A stretch of DNA of 64,000 nt, taken from contig CP088295.1 in assembly GCA_024666565.1 (NCBI GenBank), positions 3,348,001-3,412,000 of the forward strand, in the 5' to 3' direction. The translations under genes and the position numbers were made by a program. The stretch is from Svornostia abyssi (GTDB taxonomy: Bacteria > Actinomycetota > Thermoleophilia > Solirubrobacterales > Solirubrobacteraceae). Within the stretch, counting starts at the first letter, position 1. Every line of letters begins with the position of its first letter. The notes under the pieces were generated by a model, which saw only the letters and a list, made by a program, of their open reading frames with translations, searched no databases and was not told the DNA's origin. This document shows, piece after piece, positions 19,042 through 26,202 of the stretch.

Positions 19042-19685
19042 ACGACCCCGTCGCCTCGCCGGACGGCCGCCGTCTCACGTTCCGGCGGCTCGTCGGGCTG
19101 GACCGCTCGGGCCCGCCGCCGCCCCAGACGCTGCCCGGCGAGCCGCTGCGCGTCTGGACGATCCCGAACGCGATCGGGTTCATCCGCCTGGCGCTCATCC
19201 CGGTGTTCCTCGTCCTCGCGTACTCCTCGGAGTCCGGAACCGACGCGCTGCCGGCGATCATCTACGCGGTCATCGCGTGGAGCGACTACGCGGACGGCAT
19301 CGCCGCGCGGGTGACGGGCCAGTACAGCCGGTTCGGCGCGCTGCTCGACCCGATCGTCGACCGCCTGCTGGTCATCAGCGGCGTCGTGGTCTGCTGGAGC
19401 TTCGAGCTTCTTCCGCGGTGGCTGCTGGCGATCATGATCGCCCGCGAGATCTTCATGCTCGTCGCCGGTCAGCTCGCGCTGCGACGCGGAATCACCCTGC
19501 AGATCAACTGGGCGGGCCGGTGGGGCGTGTGGCCGACGATGTCCGCGATCTTCTTCGGCCTGTGCGGTCTGAAGACCCTGGGCACGATCCTGCTGGTTGC
19601 AGGCGTCACGCTGTCGATCATCGCGACAGTGCAGTATGGGCAGAGGATCATGAGCCAGCTCGGCGAATCAGAACCCTCGACCTGA
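19023..19685 (+). CDS. pgsA: CDP-alcohol phosphatidyltransferase, PgsA type
   Basis: Integral membrane enzyme, most likely CDP-diacylglycerol:glycerol-3-phosphate phosphatidyltransferase. It has the full CDP-alcohol signature: S-D-Y-A-D-G-I-A-A-R, eight residues, G, three residues, D-P-I-V-D. About five hydrophobic segments follow a hydrophilic N-terminus of 45 residues. The best start is a GTG at 19023 inside proS (220 residues); nothing closer to the conserved region gives a start codon with support. Actinobacteria often have several paralogues, so phosphatidylinositol-phosphate synthase cannot be fully ruled out. Confidence 0.85.
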   Translation: MGHAPVDDPVASPDGRRLTFRRLVGLDRSGPPPPQTLPGEPLRVWTIPNAIGFIRLALIPVFLVLAYSSESGTDALPAIIYAVIAWSDYADGIAARVTGQYSRFGALLDPIVDRLLVISGVVVCWSFELLPRWLLAIMIAREIFMLVAGQLALRRGITLQINWAGRWGVWPTMSAIFFGLCGLKTLGTILLVAGVTLSIIATVQYGQRIMSQLGESEPST

Positions 19686-19687
19686 CG

Positions 19688-19716
19688 TTGAAGGCGAGGC
19701 GCTGGGCACGTATGCT
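19688..19716 (+). promoter_or_regulatory. Promoter of the RsiG-like operon
   Basis: TTGAAG (19688-19693), a 17-bp spacer, then TATGCT (19711-19716). The GAGGAG at 19730-19735 could be the ribosome-binding site for the ATG at 19749. This separates the RsiG/GarA/FtsR-like genes from pgsA. Confidence 0.55.
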
Positions 19717-19748
19717 CGCCGTCCCCACTGAGGAGAATCACGAACCTG

Positions 19749-20009
19749 ATGGATACCTTCCCCGACCTCGGCTCCCTCTCCGATCAGGAGCTCAAGGATC
19801 TGATCCAGCAGCTCACCGAGGAGGAGGTCGACATCTCCTACCGCCGGCGCATCCTGCACGGCAAGATCGACATCCTCCGCGCGGAGCTCGTCAACCGCCT
19901 GCGCAAGAAGCACGACTCGGGTGAGGACGTCATCACCGGGGCGGACGTCCAGCGGCTGACGGACATCCTCGCCGGCCGCGCCGAACAGTCCTCCGAGGAC
20001 GCCGAGTAG
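19749..20009 (+). CDS. rsiG: AmfC/RsiG-like c-di-GMP-binding protein, single-motif form
   Basis: An 86-residue, mostly helical protein matching the AmfC/RsiG family. In Streptomyces RsiG is an anti-sigma factor that holds sigma-WhiG only when bound to c-di-GMP through the pattern E-x3-S-x2-R-x3-Q-x3-D on coiled-coil helices. Here E26, S30, R33, H37 and D41 fit with His in place of Gln, in V-D-I-S-Y-R-R-R-I-L-H-G. There is only one copy, as in the homodimeric form described in early-branching actinobacteria. No WhiG-like sigma gene is adjacent. Followed by GarA- and FtsR-like genes. Function is inferred; c-di-GMP binding is untested. Confidence 0.7.
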   Translation: MDTFPDLGSLSDQELKDLIQQLTEEEVDISYRRRILHGKIDILRAELVNRLRKKHDSGEDVITGADVQRLTDILAGRAEQSSEDAE

Positions 20010-20030
20010 CGCCGCGGGAGGCTGCGCGGC

Positions 20031-20507
20031 ATGGCCCGGCATTGCCCGGAGTGCTCGTTTGTCAACGCTGACGGGGCGAACTACTGCCAGAAGTGCGGTG
20101 CGTTCATCGGTGAGCGCGCAGGCGGTGACACCGACGAGGCGACGACAGCGACGTACCGGATCGACGAGACCGGAGAACTCGTCCCGGTCGAACTCGACGA
20201 CGTCGTGGCGTCCACCGGCGCCGCGCTGGTCATCCGCGCCGGCGGCGGGCGGGTCGGCGAGAGCTTCCCACTCGCGGGCGAGCGCCTCGGGATCGGGCGG
20301 CGTCCTGACTCCGCGATCTTCCTGGATGACGTCACCGTCTCGCGCGACCACGCGCTCATCGTGCGGCGCCACGGCGGCTGGTGGCTCGATGACCTCGGCT
20401 CGCTGAACGGCACGTACGTCAACCGCGAGCGCATCGACTCCCACCATCTCGCCGACGGCGACGAACTGCAGATCGGCAAGTACAAGCTCACCTTCCTGTC
20501 CGGCTGA
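20031..20507 (+). CDS. GarA-like FHA-domain protein with N-terminal zinc ribbon
   Basis: A 158-residue protein. Residues 4-25 hold a zinc ribbon (C-P-E-C and C-Q-K-C). A linker at about 35-45 carries E-A-T-T-A-T-Y-R, similar to the phosphothreonine motif of mycobacterial GarA (E-T-T-S-V-F-R). An FHA domain follows from G-I-G-R-R to the end, with S-R-D-H and L-N-G-T-Y-V-N for phosphothreonine binding. GarA switches central metabolism enzymes according to Ser/Thr kinase state; the same may apply here. Ribosome-binding site GGGAGG lies 9 nt before ATG. The stop overlaps the MerR ATG, matching the garA-ftsR order of mycobacteria. Confidence 0.82.
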   Translation: MARHCPECSFVNADGANYCQKCGAFIGERAGGDTDEATTATYRIDETGELVPVELDDVVASTGAALVIRAGGGRVGESFPLAGERLGIGRRPDSAIFLDDVTVSRDHALIVRRHGGWWLDDLGSLNGTYVNRERIDSHHLADGDELQIGKYKLTFLSG

Positions 20508-21292
20508 TGGCCACCGCGCACGACCGCACCACAGAACCCGCACCCGGAACCGCAGCGGCGCCCACGGCGCCGGCGGACGCCGCCCCGCAGAAGGGCATGA
20601 CCATCGGCGCCGTGTGCAAGGGCCTCGCGCAGGAGTTCCCGGACATCTCGATCTCGAAGATCCGGTACCTCGAGGACCAGAAGCTCCTGACGCCACGCCG
20701 GACGCCCGGCGGGTATCGCCTGTACACCCCGAGCGATGTCGCGCGCCTGCGGACGATCCTGCGGCTGCAGCGCGACGAGTTCCTCCCGCTGCGGGTCATC
20801 CGCCAGGAACTCGCTGCCGGTCGGGCCAACGACGAAGCGCAGGCCGCGCCCCAGCCGGCGCCCGCGATCACCAACCGCCGGCCGCCACGGCGCGCCGGGA
20901 CGTCCGTGCGCGACCGCGGCGCCCTCTTCAGCCTGGAGGACGTGCTGGAGGAGACCCGGGCCGAGCCGTCCCTCGTCCGCGAGCTCGAGGACTTCGGCCT
21001 GATCTCCGGGGAGATGCGCGCCGGCGTCAAGATGTACGACGAGTCCGAGCGCGAGATCGTGCGCGCCGCGACCGAACTGTCGCGCTACGGCGTCGGCGGT
21101 CGCAACCTGCGGGTGTTCCGCTCGTCCGCCGACCGCGAGGCCGCGCTGCTCCAGCAGATCCTCACGCCGTCGCTGCGGTCGCGGAACCCCGAGCGCCGCA
21201 AGGAAGCCGTCGACGCCCTCGAGAACCTCGCGTCCGTGTCCGCCCATCTCAGCCACCTGCTGCTGATCCGCGGCCTCCGCAGTATCGCGTGA
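20507..21292 (+). CDS. MerR-family regulator, FtsR-like
   Basis: A 261-residue transcription factor. The N-terminal MerR winged helix spans about residues 28-100 (T-I-G-A-V-C, then I-R-Y-L-E-D-Q-K-L-L, then G-G-Y-R-L-Y). A second helical region around 140-220 resembles another DNA- or protein-binding unit. Its place directly after a GarA-like gene matches mycobacterial and corynebacterial FtsR, an activator of ftsZ, so a cell-division role is plausible. No metal-binding Cys cluster is seen. The start overlaps the upstream stop by 1 nt, and a hairpin covers its stop. Confidence 0.78.
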   Translation: MATAHDRTTEPAPGTAAAPTAPADAAPQKGMTIGAVCKGLAQEFPDISISKIRYLEDQKLLTPRRTPGGYRLYTPSDVARLRTILRLQRDEFLPLRVIRQELAAGRANDEAQAAPQPAPAITNRRPPRRAGTSVRDRGALFSLEDVLEETRAEPSLVRELEDFGLISGEMRAGVKMYDESEREIVRAATELSRYGVGGRNLRVFRSSADREAALLQQILTPSLRSRNPERRKEAVDALENLASVSAHLSHLLLIRGLRSIA

Positions 21293-21320
21293 CGTCCTGC
21301 GGCCTGTGGCCTTGGACGTC
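21291..21320 (+). terminator. Terminator hairpin after the MerR gene
   Basis: GACGTCC (21291-21297) pairs with GGACGTC (21314-21320), and inner GGCC (21301-21304) pairs with GGCC (21308-21311). The stem begins on the last two bases of the stop codon. No T tract follows directly. Confidence 0.6.
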
Positions 21321-21346
21321 ATGACGCTCCCTTCTCGCTTCTATCT

Positions 21347-21868
21347 ATGAATCTCGCTGACCACATTCGCGACATTCCCGACTTCCCGAAGCCGGGGATC
21401 GTCTTCAAGGACATCACGCCCGTGCTGGCGGACCCCGCGGCGCTCGACGCCGCCGTGCAGGGGCTCGCTGACTGGGCGCGCCCTCTCGAGATCGACGTGG
21501 TCATCGGCGCGGAGGCACGTGGGTTCCTGCTCGGGCCCGCGATCGCACGGGAGCTCGGGGCCGGGTTCGTCCTGGCCCGCAAGCCCGGCAAACTGCCGCA
21601 CGAGACGATCCGCGCCGAGTACGAGCTGGAGTACGGGACGGACTCGCTGGAACTCCACACCGACGCGGTCTCACGCGGGCATCGCGTCCTCGTCCACGAT
21701 GACCTGCTCGCCACGGGCGGGACCGCAGCCGCACTCGCGTCGCTCGTCGAGCAGGCCGGCGGCGTGGTCGCGGGCTGCGCGTTCCTGATCGAGCTCGCGT
21801 TCCTGGCCGGGCGCGAGCGTCTGGCCGGCGCGGACATCCACGCGCTCGTCCGCTACGACAGCGAGTGA
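21347..21868 (+). CDS. apt: Adenine phosphoribosyltransferase
   Basis: Salvages adenine to AMP using PRPP. The 173-residue protein has the typical N-terminus (I-P-D-F-P-K-P-G-I-V-F-K-D-I-T-P), G-A-E-A-R-G-F in the middle and the PRPP loop V-L-V-H-D-D-L-L-A-T-G-G-T-A near residue 120. ATG start; no strong ribosome-binding site. The next gene starts 5 nt after its stop, so the pair is probably one transcript. Confidence 0.95.
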   Translation: MNLADHIRDIPDFPKPGIVFKDITPVLADPAALDAAVQGLADWARPLEIDVVIGAEARGFLLGPAIARELGAGFVLARKPGKLPHETIRAEYELEYGTDSLELHTDAVSRGHRVLVHDDLLATGGTAAALASLVEQAGGVVAGCAFLIELAFLAGRERLAGADIHALVRYDSE

Positions 21869-21872
21869 CGGC

Positions 21873-22316
21873 GTGCCCGTCGCGCGTCGCACGCGATCCC
21901 TTGGCGCCGACCCTGAGGCCGTCTGGGCCACGATCGCCGACCCGTACCACCTGCCGCGGTGGTGGCCGAACGTGCGCCGGGTCGAGTCAGTCACCGACGC
22001 GGCGTTCACCGAGGTGCTGATCGCCGGCGAGCAGGGCCGTCCGGTCCGCGCGGACTTCCGAGTGGTCGCGCACGAGCCGCCGCGGCGGCGCGCCTGGGAG
22101 CAGGAGGTCGAGGACTCGCCGTTCGCGCGCGTGTTCACAGCCGTCACCGTCAGCGCCGAGGTGGAGCCAGAGGGTGACGGGACGCGCGTGTCGCTGACGA
22201 TCGATCAGCGCCTGCGCGGCGCGTCCCGGTTCGGCGCGCCGCTTGTCAAACGCGGGTCGGGGCGGCTGCTCGACCAGGCCCTCGACGCGCTCGAGGGCCT
22301 GCACGCAGCGTCCTGA
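21873..22316 (+). CDS. SRPBCC/polyketide-cyclase-like protein
   Basis: A 147-residue protein of the START/Bet v1 helix-grip type. It opens with A-D-P-E-A-V-W-A-T-I-A-D-P-Y-H-L-P-R-W, the usual N-terminal block, followed by alternating beta strands and a long C-terminal amphipathic helix. Such proteins bind hydrophobic ligands; the ligand is unknown. GTG start, 5 nt after apt. No signal peptide. Confidence 0.75.
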   Translation: MPVARRTRSLGADPEAVWATIADPYHLPRWWPNVRRVESVTDAAFTEVLIAGEQGRPVRADFRVVAHEPPRRRAWEQEVEDSPFARVFTAVTVSAEVEPEGDGTRVSLTIDQRLRGASRFGAPLVKRGSGRLLDQALDALEGLHAAS

Positions 22317-22329
22317 CCGCCGGCCGAGA

Positions 22330-23460
22330 TCAGTCGGGGAGGTCGCCAGCGAGCGCGACCTTGCCGGGCTCGGTGGGCGTGGTGGTGTCCTCGGTGACGA
22401 CCTCGCGGGTCAGCCAGACCTGCTCGAACTGCGACGGGTCAGCGGTCTCCGGGAGCGCGTCGAACAGCCGCAGCCGGCCGTTCTCGCCGACCTGTGGGGC
22501 GTACCCGAGGAAGACCGCGTCGTCGCGCGAGGTCGCGAACCACAGGCCGTAGAACGCGCGGTTCGTCGTCGGCTGCAGGTTCTGTCCCGCGATGGCGATC
22601 GACTCCTGGCCGGACTGCGTGATCAGCGTGGCCGTCGCGCGGGCATCGCCGCCGGTTTCGGGCAGCGGGCGCATCTGCACCTCGGCGTTGACGCTCGGCG
22701 TGGTGCTCGTCGTCGAGGTCGAGGTGGACGGGGTCGTCTCCACCGCCGGCGTCGTCGTGGCCGGTGCCGGGGTGGACGCGACGGGCGCGTCGGGCTCATC
22801 GTCGCCGCCGAACCCGCGGAGCCCGAGGATGACCACGACGGCGATCGCCGCAGCCAGGCCGAAGACGAGGAGCATGCCGCCGATGCGCGACCCGCGTTTC
22901 TGGGCGGGCGCCGAGACCTCGGGCGCGGGACCGGTCGTCGCGCCGCCGTGCTGGTCATCGGCGCGGGGCGGTTCGGGCGTCGCGGCCTCGGCCTCCGGCG
23001 GAAGCGCGGCGGGCTCGGGCTCGGGCTCAGGTTCGGGCGCGACGGCAACGGGCTCCGGCGCGGTGGGCACGACCGGCGTGGGGGCGGGCGCGGGCGCCGG
23101 GGCGCCGGCCGGCTCGGCGGGAATCTCGGGGAGACGGTCGCCTCCGAGCGGGCGCAGCGCCTCGGCGGCGCCGCGCGACCAGGTGCGCGCCGCGGGCGAC
23201 CCTTCGAGGAACGCGCGCGTGGCGGCACGGGCCGACGCGGTCTGCTCACCCAGCAGGAAGTCGGTGAGCTCGCCGCGCTGATCCTCGGACAGATCGGTGG
23301 TGTCCGGGCCGAGCGTGGCGACCGCGGCGTGGGCACGACCGCGGATGGTCTGCCCGTCGAGGCGGAGCAGCTGGGCGATCTCGTCGTACGAGCGATCCTT
23401 CTGCAGCAGCAGCTGGAGGACCGCACGCTGGTCGGGGGGCAGCGTCTGCAAGCGGCTCAT
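22330..23460 (-). CDS. Membrane protein with sigma-region-4-like HTH and external anti-sigma-K-like domain
   Basis: A 376-residue protein of mixed architecture. Residues 1-50 resemble sigma-70 region 4 (L-P-P-D-Q-R-A-V-L, then Y-D-E-I-A-Q-L-L-R). A helical stretch to about 100 is followed by a long Pro/Ala/Glu-rich linker, one transmembrane helix at about 200-220 (G-M-L-L-V-F-G-L-A-A), a Thr/Ser/Pro-rich external linker, and a beta-rich C-terminal domain with Y-G-L-W-F, resembling the extracytoplasmic part of RskA-type anti-sigma factors. A cytoplasmic HTH tied through the membrane to a sensor is plausible. A TAGGGT hexamer 12 nt upstream may be its -10. Confidence 0.7.
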   Translation of the reverse strand: MSRLQTLPPDQRAVLQLLLQKDRSYDEIAQLLRLDGQTIRGRAHAAVATLGPDTTDLSEDQRGELTDFLLGEQTASARAATRAFLEGSPAARTWSRGAAEALRPLGGDRLPEIPAEPAGAPAPAPAPTPVVPTAPEPVAVAPEPEPEPEPAALPPEAEAATPEPPRADDQHGGATTGPAPEVSAPAQKRGSRIGGMLLVFGLAAAIAVVVILGLRGFGGDDEPDAPVASTPAPATTTPAVETTPSTSTSTTSTTPSVNAEVQMRPLPETGGDARATATLITQSGQESIAIAGQNLQPTTNRAFYGLWFATSRDDAVFLGYAPQVGENGRLRLFDALPETADPSQFEQVWLTREVVTEDTTTPTEPGKVALAGDLPD

Positions 23461-23552
23461 AAGTTGGACGCAACCCTACTGTGCGGACCTGGCGGATCGT
23501 TGGCACGCCCGCAGCGCCCTGGCTGGCCAGCCAGTCGGCGCGCGAGACGGAC

Positions 23553-23558
23553 TACAGT
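23553..23558 (+). promoter_or_regulatory. -10 box of the hotdog thioesterase
   Basis: TACAGT, 8 nt (GGCGCCGC) before the ATG at 23567; the distance is too short for a leader. Confidence 0.45.
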
Positions 23559-23566
23559 GGCGCCGC

Positions 23567-23974
23567 ATGGAGCCCTTCGAGCCACCGATCGCCCTGGACC
23601 GCACCTTCGATGCCCTCTACGGCCTCGAGGTGCTCGACGCGAACGACGAGCGGGTGGTCGCCCGCGTCGCGATCCGCGACCAGATCAAGCAGCCCATGGG
23701 CCTCGTGCACGGCGGCCTCTACGCCTCGATCGCCGAGGCGACCACCTCCATGGCGACCGCCGCGGCGGTCATGTCCGACGGCAAGGCCGCGATGGGCCTG
23801 GCCAACAGCACCTCGTTCCTTCGGCCGATCACCTCCGGCGACTACGTGCACGCAACGGCGACCCGCCGGCACCGCGGCCGCACGACCTGGGTCTGGGACG
23901 TCGACATCACCGACGACGAGGGCCGGCTGTGCGCGACGACCCGCATGACCATCGCGGTCCGTCCTCGGGCATAG
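23567..23974 (+). CDS. PaaI-family hotdog thioesterase
   Basis: A 135-residue acyl-CoA thioesterase of the hotdog fold. G-L-V-H-G-G-L-Y-A-S-I-A-E is the family signature (H-G-G followed by a helix with the catalytic Glu), and N-S-T-S-F-L-R-P sits on the following strand. Substrates in this family range from phenylacetyl-CoA to 1,4-dihydroxy-2-naphthoyl-CoA; none can be assigned. Divergent from the sigma-like membrane gene and ends at the hairpin 23990-24016. Confidence 0.85.
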   Translation: MEPFEPPIALDRTFDALYGLEVLDANDERVVARVAIRDQIKQPMGLVHGGLYASIAEATTSMATAAAVMSDGKAAMGLANSTSFLRPITSGDYVHATATRRHRGRTTWVWDVDITDDEGRLCATTRMTIAVRPRA

Positions 23975-23989
23975 CCCTCGGACGGACTT

Positions 23990-24016
23990 GGAAGAACTCG
24001 CTGCGCTCCTTCTTCC
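23990..24016. terminator. Bidirectional hairpin, dispersed copy 2
   Basis: GGAAGAA (23990-23996) pairs with TTCTTCC (24010-24016) between convergent genes. It differs from the copy at 14736-14763 by one base in the loop. Confidence 0.55.
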
Positions 24017-24028
24017 GGGCCGGTGGAG

Positions 24029-25756
24029 CTATTCGCGGTAGCGGTTGGTGATCGGCATGCGCCGATCCCGGCCGAACGCCTTCGGGGTGATCTTGATCCC
24101 CGGCGGGTTCTGGCGCCGCTTGTACTCGGCGAGGTCGATCAGCCGGATGATGCGGTCGATCTCGTCGGCGGGCAGCCCGCGGGCGATGAGCTGGTCACGT
24201 CCCAGGTCGTGCTCGACGTAGCCCTCGATGATGCGGTCGAGGATGTCGTACGGCGGGAGTGAGTCCTCGTCCTTCTGATCGGGTCGCAGCTCGGCCGACG
24301 GCGGGCGGGTCACGACGGTCTCCGGGACGAGCGGGCCCTCGGCGCGCGCGTCGCGCTCGGCGACGAGCCGGTAGACCAGCGTCTTCGGCACGTCCTTGAT
24401 GACGGCGAAGCCGCCGGCGCTGTCGCCGTAGAGCGTGGAGTAGCCGACGCTCAGCTCGGACTTGTTGCCCGTCGTCAGCACGAGCCAGCCGAACTTGTTC
24501 GACAGCGCCATGAGCAGGTTGCCCCGGATGCGGGCCTGGAGGTTCTCTTCGGTGAGGTCCGGCTCGCGGCCGGCGAACGGTGCGGCCAGGAGCTCGTCGT
24601 ACGTCGACATCACGGTCTGGATCGGCAGCTCCAGCAGCTCCACGCCGAGGTTGTCCGCCAGCACGTGCGCGTCGCCCCGGGTCCCGCTGGAGGAGTACGG
24701 CGACGGCATCGTGACGCACGTGACGCGGTCGGGCCCGAGGGCGTCGACGGCGACGAGGGCGACGAGCGTCGAATCGATGCCGCCGGACAGACCGATCACG
24801 ACATGGCGGAAGCCGTTCTTCTCGACGTAGTCGCGCGTGCCGAGCACAAGCGCCTCGTAGACCTCGGCGTCGGGCGGGAGCAGATCCGGGAGCGGGCCCG
24901 GGACGGCGGGCGTCTCTGCGTCGCCCCCGGTGGTGAACGCGCCGAGATGGTCGACGTCCGCGCGCGCGGTCCGGGCCGCCTGCCGGGGGCGGGTGTCCCG
25001 CAGCCGGTGCGCACGGGCCGCCTCGACGTCGACGGTCACGACGTGCACGCCTTCGGTGAACTGGGGCGCGCGCAGCATCGTGCGGCCCTCGTGGTCGACG
25101 ACGAAGGAATGGCCGTCGAAGACGAGCTCGTCCTGGCCGCCGACCTGCGCGCAGAAGGCGACCGCCGCGAGGCTGTCACGGGCGCGCTGGGCGATCATGC
25201 GCTCGCGCTGCGCTCCCTTGCCCGCGTGATAGGGAGACGCCGAGAGGTTGACGATGACCGGCGCCCCCGCGAGGGCCTCGGCGGACAGCGGCGGGCCGGG
25301 CTGCCAGATGTCCTCGCAGATCGTCAGGCCGACCGTGACGCCGTCGACCTCCACCACGGCGGGCGTGTCGCCCGACTGGAAGTACCGCAGCTCGTCGAAC
25401 ACGCCGTAGTTCGGCAGGTGCTGCTTGCGGTAGATGCCGCGCACCTCACCGTCGGCGCAGACACCGGCGGCGTTGAAGACGTCGTCGGCGCGCTCCGGGA
25501 AGCCGATCACCGCCACGATGTCGCGGACCTGCGCGGCGATCCGGTCGAGCGCCGCACGGCAATCGCGCAGGAAGTGCTCCTTCAGCAGCAGATCCTCAGG
25601 CGGGTACCCGCTGAGGACGAGTTCGGGGAACACCACGAGCTGCGCGCCCTGCGCACGCGCGTCGTCGAGTGCGCCCAGCACCTTCGCTTCGTTGCCGGCG
25701 ATGTCGCCGACGACGGGATTGAGCTGCGCGAGCGCGATCCGCAGAGTGGCCGCCAT
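24029..25756 (-). CDS. nadE: Glutamine-dependent NAD+ synthetase
   Basis: Final step of NAD synthesis. The N-terminal nitrilase-type glutaminase domain (residues 1-270) shows the Glu-Lys-Cys triad: F-P-E-L, R-K-Q-H-L-P-N and I-C-E-D-I-W. The C-terminal synthetase domain has the ATP loop L-S-G-G-I-D-S-T near residue 325. Length 575 fits the two-domain form. It can therefore use glutamine as nitrogen donor. The start at 25756 sits just after a -10-like hexamer. Confidence 0.95.
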   Translation of the reverse strand: MAATLRIALAQLNPVVGDIAGNEAKVLGALDDARAQGAQLVVFPELVLSGYPPEDLLLKEHFLRDCRAALDRIAAQVRDIVAVIGFPERADDVFNAAGVCADGEVRGIYRKQHLPNYGVFDELRYFQSGDTPAVVEVDGVTVGLTICEDIWQPGPPLSAEALAGAPVIVNLSASPYHAGKGAQRERMIAQRARDSLAAVAFCAQVGGQDELVFDGHSFVVDHEGRTMLRAPQFTEGVHVVTVDVEAARAHRLRDTRPRQAARTARADVDHLGAFTTGGDAETPAVPGPLPDLLPPDAEVYEALVLGTRDYVEKNGFRHVVIGLSGGIDSTLVALVAVDALGPDRVTCVTMPSPYSSSGTRGDAHVLADNLGVELLELPIQTVMSTYDELLAAPFAGREPDLTEENLQARIRGNLLMALSNKFGWLVLTTGNKSELSVGYSTLYGDSAGGFAVIKDVPKTLVYRLVAERDARAEGPLVPETVVTRPPSAELRPDQKDEDSLPPYDILDRIIEGYVEHDLGRDQLIARGLPADEIDRIIRLIDLAEYKRRQNPPGIKITPKAFGRDRRMPITNRYRE

Positions 25757-25765
25757 GAGGCAGGG

Positions 25766-25771
25766 AGCGTA
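25766..25771 (-). promoter_or_regulatory. -10 box of nadE
   Basis: TACGCT on the minus strand, 9 nt before the nadE ATG. It lies immediately beyond the stop of the upstream gene, giving nadE its own leaderless promoter. Confidence 0.45.
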
Positions 25772-25776
25772 CGCGG

Positions 25777-26202
25777 TCAGTCCGTGCCGGTGGTGCCCAG
25801 CGAGGACTCGACGAACGCGCGGATCTGCGGATCTGCCGCGCTGTCGGCCCGCAGGACGCGGGTGTCGCTGAGGGCGATGACGCCTTCGGCGTCGGGCGTC
25901 TGGCGCACGATCACCGCCTGTCCGGCCTCTTCGAGCTCCGGCGACGCCGGGCCCGCGACCTCGTCGCCGAGCGCCCGCAGCGCGGGGCCGTCCGCCTCGG
26001 CGGCGTGGAGCAGCACGACGTTTCCGGCAACCCCGACATCGCCCGCGGCGCCGAGCGCGTCCTCCGCCGCACCTCGAGGCGATCCGGGGCCCGACCCCGT
26101 CGAGACGGATGCGGAGTCCCGCCCGTTGACGAACGTCGACAGACCGAAGCCGCCGATCGCGACGAGCGCGACGACGACCACCGCGATGGCCGCGATCCTC
26201 AC
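25777..26202 (-). CDS. Exported or membrane-anchored protein of unknown function
   Basis: Not recognised. A 141-residue product starting with a clear hydrophobic segment (A-I-A-V-V-V-V-A-L-V-A-I), then Ser/Gly-rich sequence and an Ala-rich domain with few landmarks. Could be a lipid-free secreted protein or a single-pass membrane protein facing outwards. The GTG at 26202 overlaps the stop of the wax ester synthase (GTGA), so it is the downstream partner of that gene. Confidence 0.6.
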   Translation of the reverse strand: MRIAAIAVVVVALVAIGGFGLSTFVNGRDSASVSTGSGPGSPRGAAEDALGAAGDVGVAGNVVLLHAAEADGPALRALGDEVAGPASPELEEAGQAVIVRQTPDAEGVIALSDTRVLRADSAADPQIRAFVESSLGTTGTD

